Notes: generated from the letters alone by a model not told the origin. 64,000 nt of DNA from Nakamurella panacisegetis (GCF_900104535.1 NZ_LT629710.1:2542001-2606000), one strand, 5' to 3'; counted from the first letter of the stretch, positions 43,276 to 53,349 are shown. A program made the numbers and translations.

Positions 43276-46161
43276 ATGGCCACACGTAAGGCTGCTGCCA
43301 CCCATACCGGAGTCCGCCTGGTTGTCGTCGAGTCACCGGCCAAGGCCAAGACCATTTCGCAGTACCTCGGCGAGGGTTACATCGTCGAGTCGTCGGTCGG
43401 CCACATCCGCGACCTGCCGCGCAATGCCGCCGATGTGCCGGCCAAGTACAAGGGCGAGCCCTGGGCGCGGTTGGGCGTGAACACCGAGCACAACTTCGAG
43501 CCGATCTACGTCGTGTCGCCGGAGAAGAAGGCTCAGGTCGCCAAGCTGAAGTCCCTGCTGGCCGGCGCGGACGAGCTCTATCTGGCGACAGATGAGGACC
43601 GGGAGGGCGAGGCCATCGCCTGGCACCTCCTGGACACGCTCAAGCCGAAGGTCCCGGTCAAGCGGATGGTCTTCCACGAGATCACCCCGGCCGCGATCCG
43701 AGCCGCCGCCGAGGCCCCGCGCGAGCTCGACAACAACTTGGTCGACGCCCAGGAGACCCGCCGCATCCTCGACCGTCTCTACGGCTACGAGGTCTCGCCG
43801 GTGCTGTGGAAGAAGGTCGGATCGAACCTCTCGGCCGGGCGCGTCCAGTCGGTCGCCACCCGGATCATCGTCGAGCGGGAACGAGCCCGGATGGCCTTCC
43901 GGTCCGGCACTTACTGGGGCATCGACGCCCTGCTGGCGCCCGCGCAGGGCCAGACCTTCACCGCCGCGTTGAACTCGGTCGACGGCAAACGCCTGGCCTC
44001 GGGACGCGACTTCGACGAGAACACCGGTGCCCTCAAGACCGGCGCCGACGTGCTGCTGCTGGACGAGGACGGCGCCCGGACGGTCGCCGCGGCGCTGGAG
44101 TCGGGCACCGCCACCGTGACCTCGGTCGAGGAGAAGCCGTACACCCGGCGCCCCTACCCGCCGTTCATGACCTCGACGCTGCAGCAGGAGGCCGGCCGCA
44201 AGTTGGGCTTCTCCTCGGAGCGGACGATGCGGACCGCGCAGAGGCTGTACGAGTCCGGCTACATCACCTATATGCGCACTGACTCCACCACGCTGAGCCA
44301 GACCGCTCTGGATGCGGCCCGCTCCCAGGCCCGCGAGCTGTACGGCTCGGAGTACGTGCCGCCGGCTCCGCGGCAGTACACCCGCAAGGTCAAGAACGCG
44401 CAGGAGGCCCACGAGGCCATCCGCCCGGCCGGCGAGAACTTCCGCACCCCCGGTCAGGTGGCCAGCGGTATGGGCGCCGACGAGTTCCGCTTGTACGAGC
44501 TGATCTGGCAGCGCACCATCGCCTCGCAGATGGTTGATGCCCGCGGCCTCACCCTGAGCCTGCGGATCACCGCGCCGCTGTCCGGCGTCCCGGCCTTCGG
44601 CTCCGAGGCCCTGTTCACCGCGTCCGGCCGCACCATCACCTTCCCCGGATTCCTGCGGGCGTACGTGGAGACGGTCGACGCGGAGGCCGGCGGCGAGGCG
44701 GACGACGCCGAGCGCCGGCTGCCGAACCTGAAGGTCGACGAGAAGCTGGCCATCAACGAGTTGACGCCCGGTGGCCACTCCACCACGCCGCCGGCCCGGT
44801 ACACCGAGCCGTCGCTGATCAAGGCGTTGGAGGATCTGGGGATCGGCCGGCCGTCGACCTACACGTCGATCATCCGGACCATCACCGAGCGTGGTTACGC
44901 CTGGCGCAAGGGGCAGGCGCTCGTCCCGTCCTGGATCGCGTTCGCCGTGGTCGGGCTGCTGGAACAGCACTTCTCCCGCCTGGTCGACTACAACTTCACC
45001 GCGGCCATGGAGGACGAACTCGACGGCATCGCCGAGGGGCGTCTCGGCCGCACCGCGTGGCTGTCGACGTTCTACTTCGGCGGCGACACCGGCCCGGAGG
45101 GGTCGGTCTCGCGGGCCGGCGGCCTGAAGAAGCTGGTCGGCGAGAACCTGGAGGACATCGACGCCCGCCTGGTCAACTCGCTGCCGCTGCTCACCGACGA
45201 CAAGGGCCGTCAGGTGACGGTCAGGGTCGGCCGGTACGGCCCGTACCTCGAACGCCCGCTGATCACGTCCGAGGGCGAAATCCCGGAGCCCGACGCGCCC
45301 AAGACCGAGCGGGCCAACCTTCCGGAGGACCTGGCCCCCGACGAGGTCACGGCCGAGGTCGTCGACGCCCTCTTCGAGCAGGCCGAGATCGGTGACGTCG
45401 AACTCGGCCCGGATCCGGTGACCGGTCACATGATCGTCGCCAAGGACGGGCGTTACGGGCCGTACGTCACCGAGATCCTGCCCGAGGACACCCCGACCAA
45501 GGGGAAGAACGCGGTCAAGCCGCGCACCGCGTCGCTGTTCAAGTCGATGTCGCTGGAGTCGATCACCCTCGACTCCGCGCTGCAGTTGCTGACCCTGCCC
45601 CGGGTGGTCGGCACCGACCCGGCCACCGGCGAGGAGATCACCGCCCAGAACGGCCGTTACGGCCCATACCTGCGCAAGGGCACCGACTCCCGGTCGATCG
45701 CGGAGGAGGCGGACCTGTTCACCGTCACCCTGGACCAGGCCCTCGCGATCTACGCGCAGCCCAAGACCAGAGGCCGCCAGGCCGCGGCGGCGGCCGCCCT
45801 TCGTGAGGTCGGGATCGACCCGACCACCGAGAAGCCGATGGTGATCAAGGACGGCCGGTTCGGGCCGTACGTGACCGACGGCGAGACGAACGCCTCGCTC
45901 CGCAAGGGCGACGAGGTCGAGACGATCACCGTCGAGCGGTCGGCCGAACTTCTGGCCGAACGGCGGGCTCGCGGCCCGGCGCCCAAGCGCGCGGCGGCCA
46001 AGAAGCCGGCGGCCAAGAAGCCGGCCGCCAAGGGCGCCACCAAGGCGACGGCGACCAAGGCGGCGGCCGCCACCAAGCCGGCCGCGCGCAAGCCCGCCGC
46101 CGCGAAGGGTGCCACGGCCACCGCGACCCGGACCAGGGCCGCGGTCAAGAAGGCCGACTGA
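43276..46161 (+). CDS. topA: DNA topoisomerase I
   Basis: A 961-aa type IA topoisomerase that relaxes negative supercoils. It has the Toprim domain (LVVVESPAKAKTISQYLG, TDEDREGEAIAWH), the active-site Tyr about 332 in ITYMRTDST, and several C-terminal TOPRIM-C repeats (VRVGRYGPYLERP, VAKDGRYGPYVTE, QNGRYGPYLRKG, IKDGRFGPYVTDG). Residues about 903-961 form a Lys/Ala-rich tail (KKPAAKKPAAKGATK), as in mycobacterial and streptomycete TopA where it aids processivity. Start ATG 43276. Confidence 0.98.
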   Translation: MATRKAAATHTGVRLVVVESPAKAKTISQYLGEGYIVESSVGHIRDLPRNAADVPAKYKGEPWARLGVNTEHNFEPIYVVSPEKKAQVAKLKSLLAGADELYLATDEDREGEAIAWHLLDTLKPKVPVKRMVFHEITPAAIRAAAEAPRELDNNLVDAQETRRILDRLYGYEVSPVLWKKVGSNLSAGRVQSVATRIIVERERARMAFRSGTYWGIDALLAPAQGQTFTAALNSVDGKRLASGRDFDENTGALKTGADVLLLDEDGARTVAAALESGTATVTSVEEKPYTRRPYPPFMTSTLQQEAGRKLGFSSERTMRTAQRLYESGYITYMRTDSTTLSQTALDAARSQARELYGSEYVPPAPRQYTRKVKNAQEAHEAIRPAGENFRTPGQVASGMGADEFRLYELIWQRTIASQMVDARGLTLSLRITAPLSGVPAFGSEALFTASGRTITFPGFLRAYVETVDAEAGGEADDAERRLPNLKVDEKLAINELTPGGHSTTPPARYTEPSLIKALEDLGIGRPSTYTSIIRTITERGYAWRKGQALVPSWIAFAVVGLLEQHFSRLVDYNFTAAMEDELDGIAEGRLGRTAWLSTFYFGGDTGPEGSVSRAGGLKKLVGENLEDIDARLVNSLPLLTDDKGRQVTVRVGRYGPYLERPLITSEGEIPEPDAPKTERANLPEDLAPDEVTAEVVDALFEQAEIGDVELGPDPVTGHMIVAKDGRYGPYVTEILPEDTPTKGKNAVKPRTASLFKSMSLESITLDSALQLLTLPRVVGTDPATGEEITAQNGRYGPYLRKGTDSRSIAEEADLFTVTLDQALAIYAQPKTRGRQAAAAAALREVGIDPTTEKPMVIKDGRFGPYVTDGETNASLRKGDEVETITVERSAELLAERRARGPAPKRAAAKKPAAKKPAAKGATKATATKAAAATKPAARKPAAAKGATATATRTRAAVKKAD

Positions 46162-46257
46162 CGACGAACACGTGACGGCCCGGGGAACGGTCAGGGTTGT
46201 CCCTGAACGTGCCCTGGCTTCGGCCGCCGTGTCGGTCGGTCCGCCTACGATCGGTCC

Positions 46258-46911
46258 ATGGCCGTACGTGCGGAAGATCCATCACCGGACTTCGGTGACG
46301 CCTTGGCCGGGTCAGGTGGGATGTCCGACCCGGTCGAGCCGGTGTTCACCTCGAGTCTGGCCGGTGACGTCTTCCCGGACGCGCTGTCCGCGTCGCCGCT
46401 GCCGGGGCTGCCCAGCGCCACGCCGGAGCCGCTCGCCCCGCCGCCGAGTGCTCCGCCGGTTCCGGCCGCCCCCAGCGGCCGGCCGCCACCGGCGCGAGCC
46501 GCGCGTGCCGCGTCGCGTCGTCCTTGGGAGCAGTTCCCGCCGCCCGGACCGGCGACCTACGTCGCGCCGCCGAACCGGCCGGTCGGGCCGCCGGCCCAGC
46601 TGGCGCCACCGGCCGGGCGCCGTCCCGCGGCCGGCACCGGCTACCAACTCCCGGCCCCGATCATGGCGACCCCTCCCGTGCGCCCACCGGCCTATCTACC
46701 GCAGGGGCAGGGTATGGCGCAGTTGCGCGCGGCGCTGACCCAGGCCAGGTCGCAGATCACTGCCCCCGCTCCGGCTCGGACCACCACGAGGAAGCGGTCC
46801 GGAGCGTCCGGGGCATGGGGGTGCCTGGTCGTCCTGGGTATCGTGCTGTTCTCCAGCGGAGCGGCCCAGAAGATCATCTCGGCCATTTCGGACCTGTTGC
46901 AGCGCAAGTGA
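46258..46911 (+). CDS. Proline-rich protein with one C-terminal membrane helix
   Basis: 217 aa. Residues 40-160 are rich in Pro/Ala and low in complexity. A basic segment (TTRKRSGASG) precedes one hydrophobic helix (AWGCLVVLGIVLFSSGA) and a short amphipathic end (KIISAISDLLQRK). It is probably tail-anchored with a cytosolic disordered region. It lies between topA and the MFS fusion in the same direction, 18 bp before the latter. I know no family. Confidence 0.65.
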   Translation: MAVRAEDPSPDFGDALAGSGGMSDPVEPVFTSSLAGDVFPDALSASPLPGLPSATPEPLAPPPSAPPVPAAPSGRPPPARAARAASRRPWEQFPPPGPATYVAPPNRPVGPPAQLAPPAGRRPAAGTGYQLPAPIMATPPVRPPAYLPQGQGMAQLRAALTQARSQITAPAPARTTTRKRSGASGAWGCLVVLGIVLFSSGAAQKIISAISDLLQRK

Positions 46912-46929
46912 TGTCGATGAGGGCAGTCG

Positions 46930-49140
46930 ATGAGTAGGGCGAAGGAACCCAGCTCGGTCCGGGTGCTGTTGCGGATCGTGGTCTTCCGTCGGCTGTGGGC
47001 GGCCATCGCGATCTCCAGCCTCGGGGATTGGCTCGGTCTGCTGGCCACCACCGCGTTGGCGGCCTACCTGACCAAGAATTCGTCCGGGCTGGTCCAGGGC
47101 GCGGCCGTATCCGGGGTACTGCTGACCCGGCTGCTGCCCGATCTGGTTCTCGGCCCGTTCGCCGGAGCCCTGGTCGACAAGATCGACCGCCGCATGATCG
47201 CCGTGATCGGTGACACCACCGCCGGTCTGCTGTATCTGTCCATCGCCGTCTCCGGCAACCTCACGTGGCTGCTGACCGCACAGTTCCTGGTCGAGGCGGT
47301 CGGCTTGTTCACCAACCCGGCGAAGCAGGCGATGCTGGTCAACATCGTGCCGCGCGAGCGGCTGGCCGTGGCCAACCAGCTCAACTACGTCTCGATCTAC
47401 GGCATGGTCCCGATCGCCGCCGCCGTCTTCGCTCTCCTGTCCACGATCGCCCAGTTCTTCGGCGCCCAGGCCGCCTCCGGCACGGCCGGTTCGTCGGCGT
47501 TGATCAGCGGGCCGACCAGCTCACTGGCCATCAACATCGCGCTGTGTCTGGACGCGTTGACCTACTTCTTCGTGGCCGGCACGGTTCTGTTCTCCCGGAA
47601 CCTGATCCCGTCGTTCGTCGGCGAGCGGGAGGTCGGGAAGTCGATCTTCTCGCTGATCACCGAGGGCATCGCCTTCGTCCGGAACAGCCGGGTGATGCGC
47701 GCCATCTACATCGGCATCCTCGGTGCGTTCGGAGCCGGAGGTCTGACCGCCGGGGTGGCCCAGGCCTACGTGTCCAGCCTCGGTGCGGGCAACGCCGGCT
47801 ACGGAATCCTGTTCGGGTCGGTGTTCACCGGCCTGGCCATCGGCATGCTGATCGGTCCGAAGGTGCTGCCGACACTGCCCCGACGCATGGTCTTCACGTC
47901 CGCGATCGGCGCGGCCGGCCTGGTCCTGATCGTGATGAGCCTGCTCCAGGACTTCGTCGGCGCGTCCATCGCGGCGTCGGTGATGGGACTGTTCGCCGGC
48001 ATCGCCTGGATCAACGGGTTCACCATGATCGGGCACGAGGTGTCGGATGCGTTGCGCGGCCGCGTGTTCGGGTTCGTCATGTCGTCCGTGCGGCTCACCC
48101 TGCTGGCCACCATCGCCGCCGGACCGGTGGTGGCCGGCGCCGTCGGGTCCCACCTGGTGCTGATCGGCGCGTTCCGGTGGCGGTTCTCGGGCGCGGCGAT
48201 CGTGCTGGCCTCCGGTGGTCTGATCGCCATCCTCGTGTCCGTCTACGCGGCTCGTCAGGTGGGACGGGTGGGGGGCGGATTCCTGCGGCGCCTGGTCGGG
48301 CATCGCCGGCCGGAGGACCTGATCGACGGGTCCGAACACCCGGGGGTGCTGCTCGCGGTGGAGGGGGCCGATGCGGGGCAGGTGGCCCGCTACATCACCG
48401 CCGTGGGTGCGCGGCTGCGGACCGACGGGTATGTCGTCGAACCCCGCAGCGTCAGCGCGCCGGCCGCGGCCTTTGACGTCGACGCCGAGGAACTCGTCCT
48501 CTTCGTCCACGAGGCGGGCGACGGCCAAGCGGCCGCCCTCCGGGCCGGTGCCGACCTGGCCGAGCTGGTCACCGAACGGATCCGGCCCGACCTCGATGCC
48601 GGGAAGGTGGTCCTGACCAGCGGCTACGTGGACGACCTGGTGGTCCGGTTCGGCGTTCAGTCGGCGCTGGGGGAGGAACCGGTGCTGCGGTTGGCCCAGT
48701 GGGCCGTCGGTGGTCTGCGTCCCGATCTGACCGTTCTGGTCGACGCGGCGGTGCCGCCGGTCGACGCGGATCCGGTGGTCGAGGCCATCGTGGCCGACGA
48801 ACTCGGCCGTCCGGCGGAGACGAGCACGGAGGGGGCGGAGACGGGGACGGAGCCGGAGACGGGGGCGGAGATGGGCCCGGAGCCGGGGGCGGAGTCGGGC
48901 GTCGATGGGGTCGAGCCCGGTCCTGACCCGGTGGCCGCGTTCCGGGACCGGGCATCGGCCGCGCCCGAGCGCTACCTGGTCGTCGCCCCCTTGCCCGACG
49001 GGTCGGACGGACACCTGACGCCCGAAGTCGCCGAACGGATCGCCTCGGTTCTGCGGGGGCGCTCGCCGGCCCGGGTGACGGCCGCATCCGACGCGGCGAC
49101 CGGTCGAGCCATCGCCGAGGCGGCGCCGCCGCACCGGTGA
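46930..49140 (+). CDS. MFS transporter fused to a degenerate dTMP-kinase-like domain
   Basis: 736 aa. Residues 1-445 form a 12-helix MFS permease (GPFAGALVDKIDRRMIAVIGD loop, SDALRGRVFGFVMSS). From about 470 the sequence follows thymidylate kinase: GVLLAVEGADAGQVARYITAVGARLRTDGYVV, then GKVVLTSGYVDDLVVRFGVQSALG and LAQWAVGGLRPDLTVLVDA. The P-loop lacks its GK(S/T), and the DRY-type Arg is replaced (TSGYVDD), so kinase activity is unlikely. MFS-tmk fusions near topA/holB are known in streptomycetes. An acidic Glu/Thr-rich insert sits at about 632-665. Confidence 0.85.
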   Translation: MSRAKEPSSVRVLLRIVVFRRLWAAIAISSLGDWLGLLATTALAAYLTKNSSGLVQGAAVSGVLLTRLLPDLVLGPFAGALVDKIDRRMIAVIGDTTAGLLYLSIAVSGNLTWLLTAQFLVEAVGLFTNPAKQAMLVNIVPRERLAVANQLNYVSIYGMVPIAAAVFALLSTIAQFFGAQAASGTAGSSALISGPTSSLAINIALCLDALTYFFVAGTVLFSRNLIPSFVGEREVGKSIFSLITEGIAFVRNSRVMRAIYIGILGAFGAGGLTAGVAQAYVSSLGAGNAGYGILFGSVFTGLAIGMLIGPKVLPTLPRRMVFTSAIGAAGLVLIVMSLLQDFVGASIAASVMGLFAGIAWINGFTMIGHEVSDALRGRVFGFVMSSVRLTLLATIAAGPVVAGAVGSHLVLIGAFRWRFSGAAIVLASGGLIAILVSVYAARQVGRVGGGFLRRLVGHRRPEDLIDGSEHPGVLLAVEGADAGQVARYITAVGARLRTDGYVVEPRSVSAPAAAFDVDAEELVLFVHEAGDGQAAALRAGADLAELVTERIRPDLDAGKVVLTSGYVDDLVVRFGVQSALGEEPVLRLAQWAVGGLRPDLTVLVDAAVPPVDADPVVEAIVADELGRPAETSTEGAETGTEPETGAEMGPEPGAESGVDGVEPGPDPVAAFRDRASAAPERYLVVAPLPDGSDGHLTPEVAERIASVLRGRSPARVTAASDAATGRAIAEAAPPHR

Positions 49141-49172
49141 CGACCAGAGCGCGCTGCGTCGATTGGTCGGTT

Positions 49173-49823
49173 TCAGGCCGCGGGTGCGTCCGCGACGATT
49201 CCGTTGACCAGGATCACCAGCCCGAGTGCGGCGATCAGGATGTTCCCGGCGAGCAGGGTGACCCGCTGAATGCGGGGGCCGATACGGGTGGACAGCACGG
49301 CGCCGGCCGCGACCAGGACGCACTGCCACCCGAACGATCCGAGCCCGACGCCGGTGACGAAAGCGAGGCGGGACGGCGCCGTCCGGACGATCTCCGCGAT
49401 CCCCGTGCTGACCGCGATGAAGTACAGCAACGTGATGGGGTTGACGAGGGTGAGGGCGAGGTAGGCGATGAAGCGTCGGGCCGGCCGCGTCGCGTCATCG
49501 GCCGGGCCGCTGCGTGACGTGTGGTCGGACGCCGAGCGGCCCTTGCTGACCCCGACCACGGCGATGACGATCATCGTGACGCCGCCCACGAGCGCCGGCC
49601 ACGGAGCAGCAGCGGTCACGAACGGAGCTGCCGCCACACCGAAGACGACGGCCAGGATGCTGTAGGACGCGTCGGCGGCGGCGACTCCGGCAGCGGCCGG
49701 CCAGCCGCGCCGGAAGCCGCGCCGCAGACCTTCGGTGAACAAGAGCGCGCCGATTGCACCCAGGGGAATGGCCACGGCGAGCCCGGCGACGAGTCCGCTG
49801 ACGAGTGCGGCACCGATCTGCAT
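49173..49823 (-). CDS. LysE/ArgO-family amino-acid exporter
   Basis: 216 aa with about six hydrophobic helices. Family features are PLGAIGALLFTEGLRRGFRRGW near the N-terminus (PGP-like loop), AYLALTLVNPITLLYFIAV (NP motif), and GSFGWQCVLVAAGAVLS. Such proteins export lysine, arginine or related amino acids. ATG 49823. The divergent Lrp-type regulator 68 bp away is its likely controller. Substrate not determined. Confidence 0.85.
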   Translation of the reverse strand: MQIGAALVSGLVAGLAVAIPLGAIGALLFTEGLRRGFRRGWPAAAGVAAADASYSILAVVFGVAAAPFVTAAAPWPALVGGVTMIVIAVVGVSKGRSASDHTSRSGPADDATRPARRFIAYLALTLVNPITLLYFIAVSTGIAEIVRTAPSRLAFVTGVGLGSFGWQCVLVAAGAVLSTRIGPRIQRVTLLAGNILIAALGLVILVNGIVADAPAA

Positions 49824-49891
49824 GCGAGAACTCTGCCCGGTCGGCGCCGGGCCGACCGAGAAAGTCTCTGCCGCTCGGTACTGTTCTCGGT

Positions 49892-50311
49892 GTGGACCCG
49901 CTCGACGAGAGAATCATCAGCCTCTTACGACAGGATGGTCGGGCCACGTTCAGTGCGATCGGCCGCGACGTCGGCTTGAGCACGAACGCCGTCTCGGCGC
50001 GGGTGCGCCGACTGGAGGCATCGGGCGTCATCGCCGGGTTCACGGTCGTGCTGGCCGATTCGCGGTTCGACGATGCGGCCGGGATCGAGGCGTTCATCGA
50101 CGTGCGGTTGCAGCCGGACCGGGATTCCGAGGCGTTCCTGAGCTGGGCGCGACCGGTCGCCGGCGTGCTCGAGGCCGTGCACGTGACCGGACCCTACGAC
50201 TACCTGTTGCGTGTCCGTCTCCGGGACATGCCGTCTCTGGACCGGTTCTTGCGCCTGCTCAAACGGGAGGGTGGGGCCGCGCAGACGCAGACTCGGATGG
50301 CGCTGCGGTGA
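49892..50311 (+). CDS. Lrp/AsnC-family regulator
   Basis: 139 aa. The N-terminal winged helix (LDERIISLLRQDGRATFSAIGRDVGLSTNAVSARVRRLEASGVIAGFT) is followed by the RAM/AsnC effector domain (AVHVTGPYDYLLRVRLRDMPSLDRFL). GTG at 49892 gives the usual length. Divergent from the LysE-type exporter, so it probably senses an amino acid and activates export. Confidence 0.88.
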   Translation: MDPLDERIISLLRQDGRATFSAIGRDVGLSTNAVSARVRRLEASGVIAGFTVVLADSRFDDAAGIEAFIDVRLQPDRDSEAFLSWARPVAGVLEAVHVTGPYDYLLRVRLRDMPSLDRFLRLLKREGGAAQTQTRMALR

Positions 50312-50380
50312 CCCGGCCGGCCTGCATCCCGCAGGCCGACGGGACCTTCGGCCTGCGTGGTCGGTCGGTACATTGTGGCC

Positions 50381-51142
50381 ATGGGCAGGGTCGACTGGCG
50401 GGCCGTGATCAGCGGTCTCGACGTCGGCGAACTTCAACGGCTGCTCGGATCCGAGTCCGGGCTCCCTGGCCCGCGGGCGAACCTGGCGCTCGCCGATGCC
50501 TTTGCCGCCGTCGGGCCCGACTCGGCCATCGATCGGTTTGCCGATGACCCCGACGAGTACCTGCGCTTCTGCGGCACCCAGGGCCTGGGGAGACTCCTCC
50601 TTCAGACCCCCGACGATCTCGAGCTGCGCGCCCGCCTCCGGACGCGCGCGTCCGACGACCTCTGGCGGGTGCGCGAGGGGGCGGCCCGTGCGCTGCAGGA
50701 CATCGGGACGCAGAACGCGACGCTGATGCGGGAACTGGTCGGCCAATGGCTCGAATCGGAGGATCCACTCGTCCTCCGGGCCGCGGTCGCGGCGGTCTGC
50801 GAACCCCGGCTCCTGACCGACGACGACAACGCCCGGCTGGCCCTCCACGCCTGTCGTGTGGCCACCGCCGCGCTGGTTCGGCTGCGCGACACGGTCGGGG
50901 CCGACGACCGGCTCCGCGTCCTGCGGCAGGCGCTCGCCTACTGCTGCAGTGTCGCGATTGCCGCCGATCCGGCGCACGGAGCCGCCGATCTCGAATGGCT
51001 CCAGGCGTCCGACGACCGCGACATCGCCTGGATCGCGGCGAGCAATCTGGAGAAGGCCCGGCTCCGCCCGCTTCTGGCCGCCGCCCCGGCGCGCCGTCCG
51101 CGCGCATCCGACGGGACACCTCCCCCAGGGCGGCACAGCTGA
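50381..51142 (+). CDS. HEAT-repeat-like helical protein
   Basis: A 253-aa, all-helical protein. Units such as LWRVREGAARALQDIGTQN and DPLVLRAAVAAVCEPRLL look like HEAT repeats. There are no catalytic residues or membrane segments. ATG at 50381 follows a weak ribosome site. It lies 69 bp behind the Lrp gene; its function is unknown, presumably protein binding. Confidence 0.6.
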   Translation: MGRVDWRAVISGLDVGELQRLLGSESGLPGPRANLALADAFAAVGPDSAIDRFADDPDEYLRFCGTQGLGRLLLQTPDDLELRARLRTRASDDLWRVREGAARALQDIGTQNATLMRELVGQWLESEDPLVLRAAVAAVCEPRLLTDDDNARLALHACRVATAALVRLRDTVGADDRLRVLRQALAYCCSVAIAADPAHGAADLEWLQASDDRDIAWIAASNLEKARLRPLLAAAPARRPRASDGTPPPGRHS

Positions 51143-51269
51143 TTCAGCCCTGGCGGCCGGGGCTCCGCACCTCGTCATGGCCGCCGGCTTGTCGGGGGAA
51201 TCTGCAAGACTGACGCCGGACACCGAACGGCCAGGTCGGTCCGGTGCCGCAGTGCGCGGAAGGGCAGAC

Positions 51270-52463
51270 GTGACGGACTTCGATCGGCTGGGTGTGTTCG
51301 GCGATGTGATCGGCCAACCCGAGGCGGTCGACGTGCTGCGCACGGCCGTCGCGGCCAGCCACGCCGATCCGGACGTGCCGACCGCCGCGATGACGCACGC
51401 CTGGTTGTTCACCGGACCGCCTGGATCGGGTCGCTCGGTCGCCGCTCGGGCGTTTGCCGCGGCGCTGGAGTGCCCGGACCGGGGGTGCGGCCACTGCTCG
51501 CACTGCCACACCGTGCTCGGCGGCACCCACGCCGACGTGCGGTCGGTGATCCCCGAAGGGCTGACCATCTCGGTCAAGGAGATGCGGGCGGTGGTGTCGT
51601 TGTCGGCCCGGCGGCCGGTCACCGGCCCGTGGCAGATCGTCCTGATCGAGGACGCCGACCGCCTCACCGAGGGCGCGTCGAATGCACTGCTCAAGTCCAT
51701 CGAGGAGCCACCGCCGCGCACCGTCTTCCTGCTCTGCGCGCCCTCCACCCATCCGGACGACGTCTCGGTGACGATCCGGTCCCGCTGTCGCGTCCTGTCG
51801 TTGCGGATCCCTCCGCCGGCGGCGATCGCCGAGGTGCTGGTCCGGCGCGACGGTATCGACCCCGAGATGGCTGACTGGGCCGCATCGGTCGCGGCCGGGC
51901 ACGTCGGCCGGGCCCGTCGGCTGGCCCGGGACGACCAGGCGCGTGAGGAGCGCAGCCGGATCCTGGCCGTCCCCGGGGCCCTGCGTTCGATGAGTGACGT
52001 GTTCAGCGAGGCCGGTGATCTGCTCGCCACGGCGAAGGGTCAGGCCAAGGTCGTGTCCGAACGCCGGGACGGGGCGGAACTCGAGGAGCTCAAGACCGCA
52101 TTGGGCGCCGGCGGCACCGGCAAGGGCGCGGTAGGCGCCGCCCGGGGCACCGCCGGTGTGGTCAAGGAACTGGAGCGGCGACAGAAGTCCCGGGCCACCC
52201 GCACCGAGCGTGATGTGCTGGATCGCGCGCTGGTGGACCTCTCCGGTTTCTACCGTGACGTGATCGCCCGCGGCCTGGGCGCCGCGGTCGCGTTGACCAA
52301 CCCGGACCTGCGCCGTGACGTCGACGCCGCGGCCTCCCGCTTCGGGGCCGTGGGTGCCCTCCGGCGTCTGGATGCGGTGCTGGCCTGCCGCGAGGCCATC
52401 GAGGCCAACGTCAAGCCGCAGATCGCGGTCGAGGCGATGATGATGAAGCTCTACCGGGGGTAG
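51270..52463 (+). CDS. holB: DNA polymerase III delta' subunit
   Basis: A 397-aa clamp-loader subunit. The AAA+ domain has THAWLFTGPPGSGRSVAARAFA, where the Walker A Lys is Arg, fitting the ATPase-dead delta' class. The zinc-binding Cys cluster (ECPDRGCGHCSHCH), SVKEMRAVVSLSARRPVTG, IEDADRLTEGASNALLKSIEEPP and SRCRVLSL (SRC motif) are all present. GTG at 51270 has GGAAGGG upstream. It is followed by ricT, as in many Gram-positives, and matches Rv3644c in position. Confidence 0.93.
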   Translation: MTDFDRLGVFGDVIGQPEAVDVLRTAVAASHADPDVPTAAMTHAWLFTGPPGSGRSVAARAFAAALECPDRGCGHCSHCHTVLGGTHADVRSVIPEGLTISVKEMRAVVSLSARRPVTGPWQIVLIEDADRLTEGASNALLKSIEEPPPRTVFLLCAPSTHPDDVSVTIRSRCRVLSLRIPPPAAIAEVLVRRDGIDPEMADWAASVAAGHVGRARRLARDDQAREERSRILAVPGALRSMSDVFSEAGDLLATAKGQAKVVSERRDGAELEELKTALGAGGTGKGAVGAARGTAGVVKELERRQKSRATRTERDVLDRALVDLSGFYRDVIARGLGAAVALTNPDLRRDVDAAASRFGAVGALRRLDAVLACREAIEANVKPQIAVEAMMMKLYRG

Positions 52464-52524
52464 TGCGGGGGCAACGGCACCGCGAGGTCGATCGGAGCAC
52501 TGGTCTGCGCGTACCGTTCCCGGA

Positions 52525-53349
52525 ATGGGCATGGTGTGTGCGGTGACATTCACCGCGAACGGGCAATTGCACTACGCCGATCCGGGTGGGCTGCACGTCG
52601 AGGTCGGCGATCACGTGTTGCTGCCGACCGACCGCGGGCCGGTGGTGGCGCAGGTGATGTGGGCGGCGGAGTACTCCTCGGAGGACACCGACGCGTTCCC
52701 GGTCCTGCTCGGGCCGGCGACCGCGGCCGATCTGGAGGCTCAGGAATCGACCAAGAAGGTCAAGGCCCGCACCCTGGTGGCCAGCCGGAAGCTCATCCGC
52801 GAGCACGGCCTGCCGATGAAGGTGCTGGCGGTCGATCCGCAACCGGCCAACAACAAGACGGTCATCTACTACTCCTCACCGGAGACGGTCGACTTCCGGT
52901 CGCTGCTCCGCGACCTGTCGGCCACCCTCGGGTCGCGGGTGGAGCTGCTCCAGCTGGCCGCGCGGGATTCGGTCCGGGTCACCGGCGCCATCGGTTCGTG
53001 CGGCCGGGACACCTGCTGCTCCACCTTCCTCAAGGACTACGAGCCGATCACCCTGGCCATGGCCCGCGACCAGGACCTGCCGGCGAACCCGATGCGGATC
53101 TCCGGGGCCTGCGGGCGGCTGATGTGCTGCCTGAAGTACGAGCACCCGCTGTACCAGGACTTCAAGGCGACCACTCCGGCCGTGGGCGAACCGGTCGATT
53201 CGCCCGAAGGCCCGGGAGTGGTTGTCTCGCACTCGGTTCCCGGGGAGTCAGTGGTCATCCGCCTCGCCTCGGACGGCAGCAAACAGGTCTGCCCGAAGGC
53301 GTCGGTGTGCAGCGCCCGCAAGGCGTACGACTCCCGTCCGAAGCACTGA
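52525..53349 (+). CDS. ricT: PSP1-domain protein RicT/YaaT
   Basis: 274 aa. PSP1 C-terminal domain: NKTVIYYSSPETVDFRSLLRDLSATLGSRVELLQ, then two Cys-rich motifs (GSCGRDTCCSTFLKD and SGACGRLMCCLKYEH). In B. subtilis the protein is part of the RicAFT complex with RNase Y, which controls mRNA maturation and development. The holB-ricT order is conserved. ATG at 52525 lies 61 bp behind holB. Confidence 0.88.
   Translation: MGMVCAVTFTANGQLHYADPGGLHVEVGDHVLLPTDRGPVVAQVMWAAEYSSEDTDAFPVLLGPATAADLEAQESTKKVKARTLVASRKLIREHGLPMKVLAVDPQPANNKTVIYYSSPETVDFRSLLRDLSATLGSRVELLQLAARDSVRVTGAIGSCGRDTCCSTFLKDYEPITLAMARDQDLPANPMRISGACGRLMCCLKYEHPLYQDFKATTPAVGEPVDSPEGPGVVVSHSVPGESVVIRLASDGSKQVCPKASVCSARKAYDSRPKH

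Noticed and set aside
43333-45429. 698-codon frame antisense to topA
   Set aside because: Shadow of topA; no start signal and no motif.
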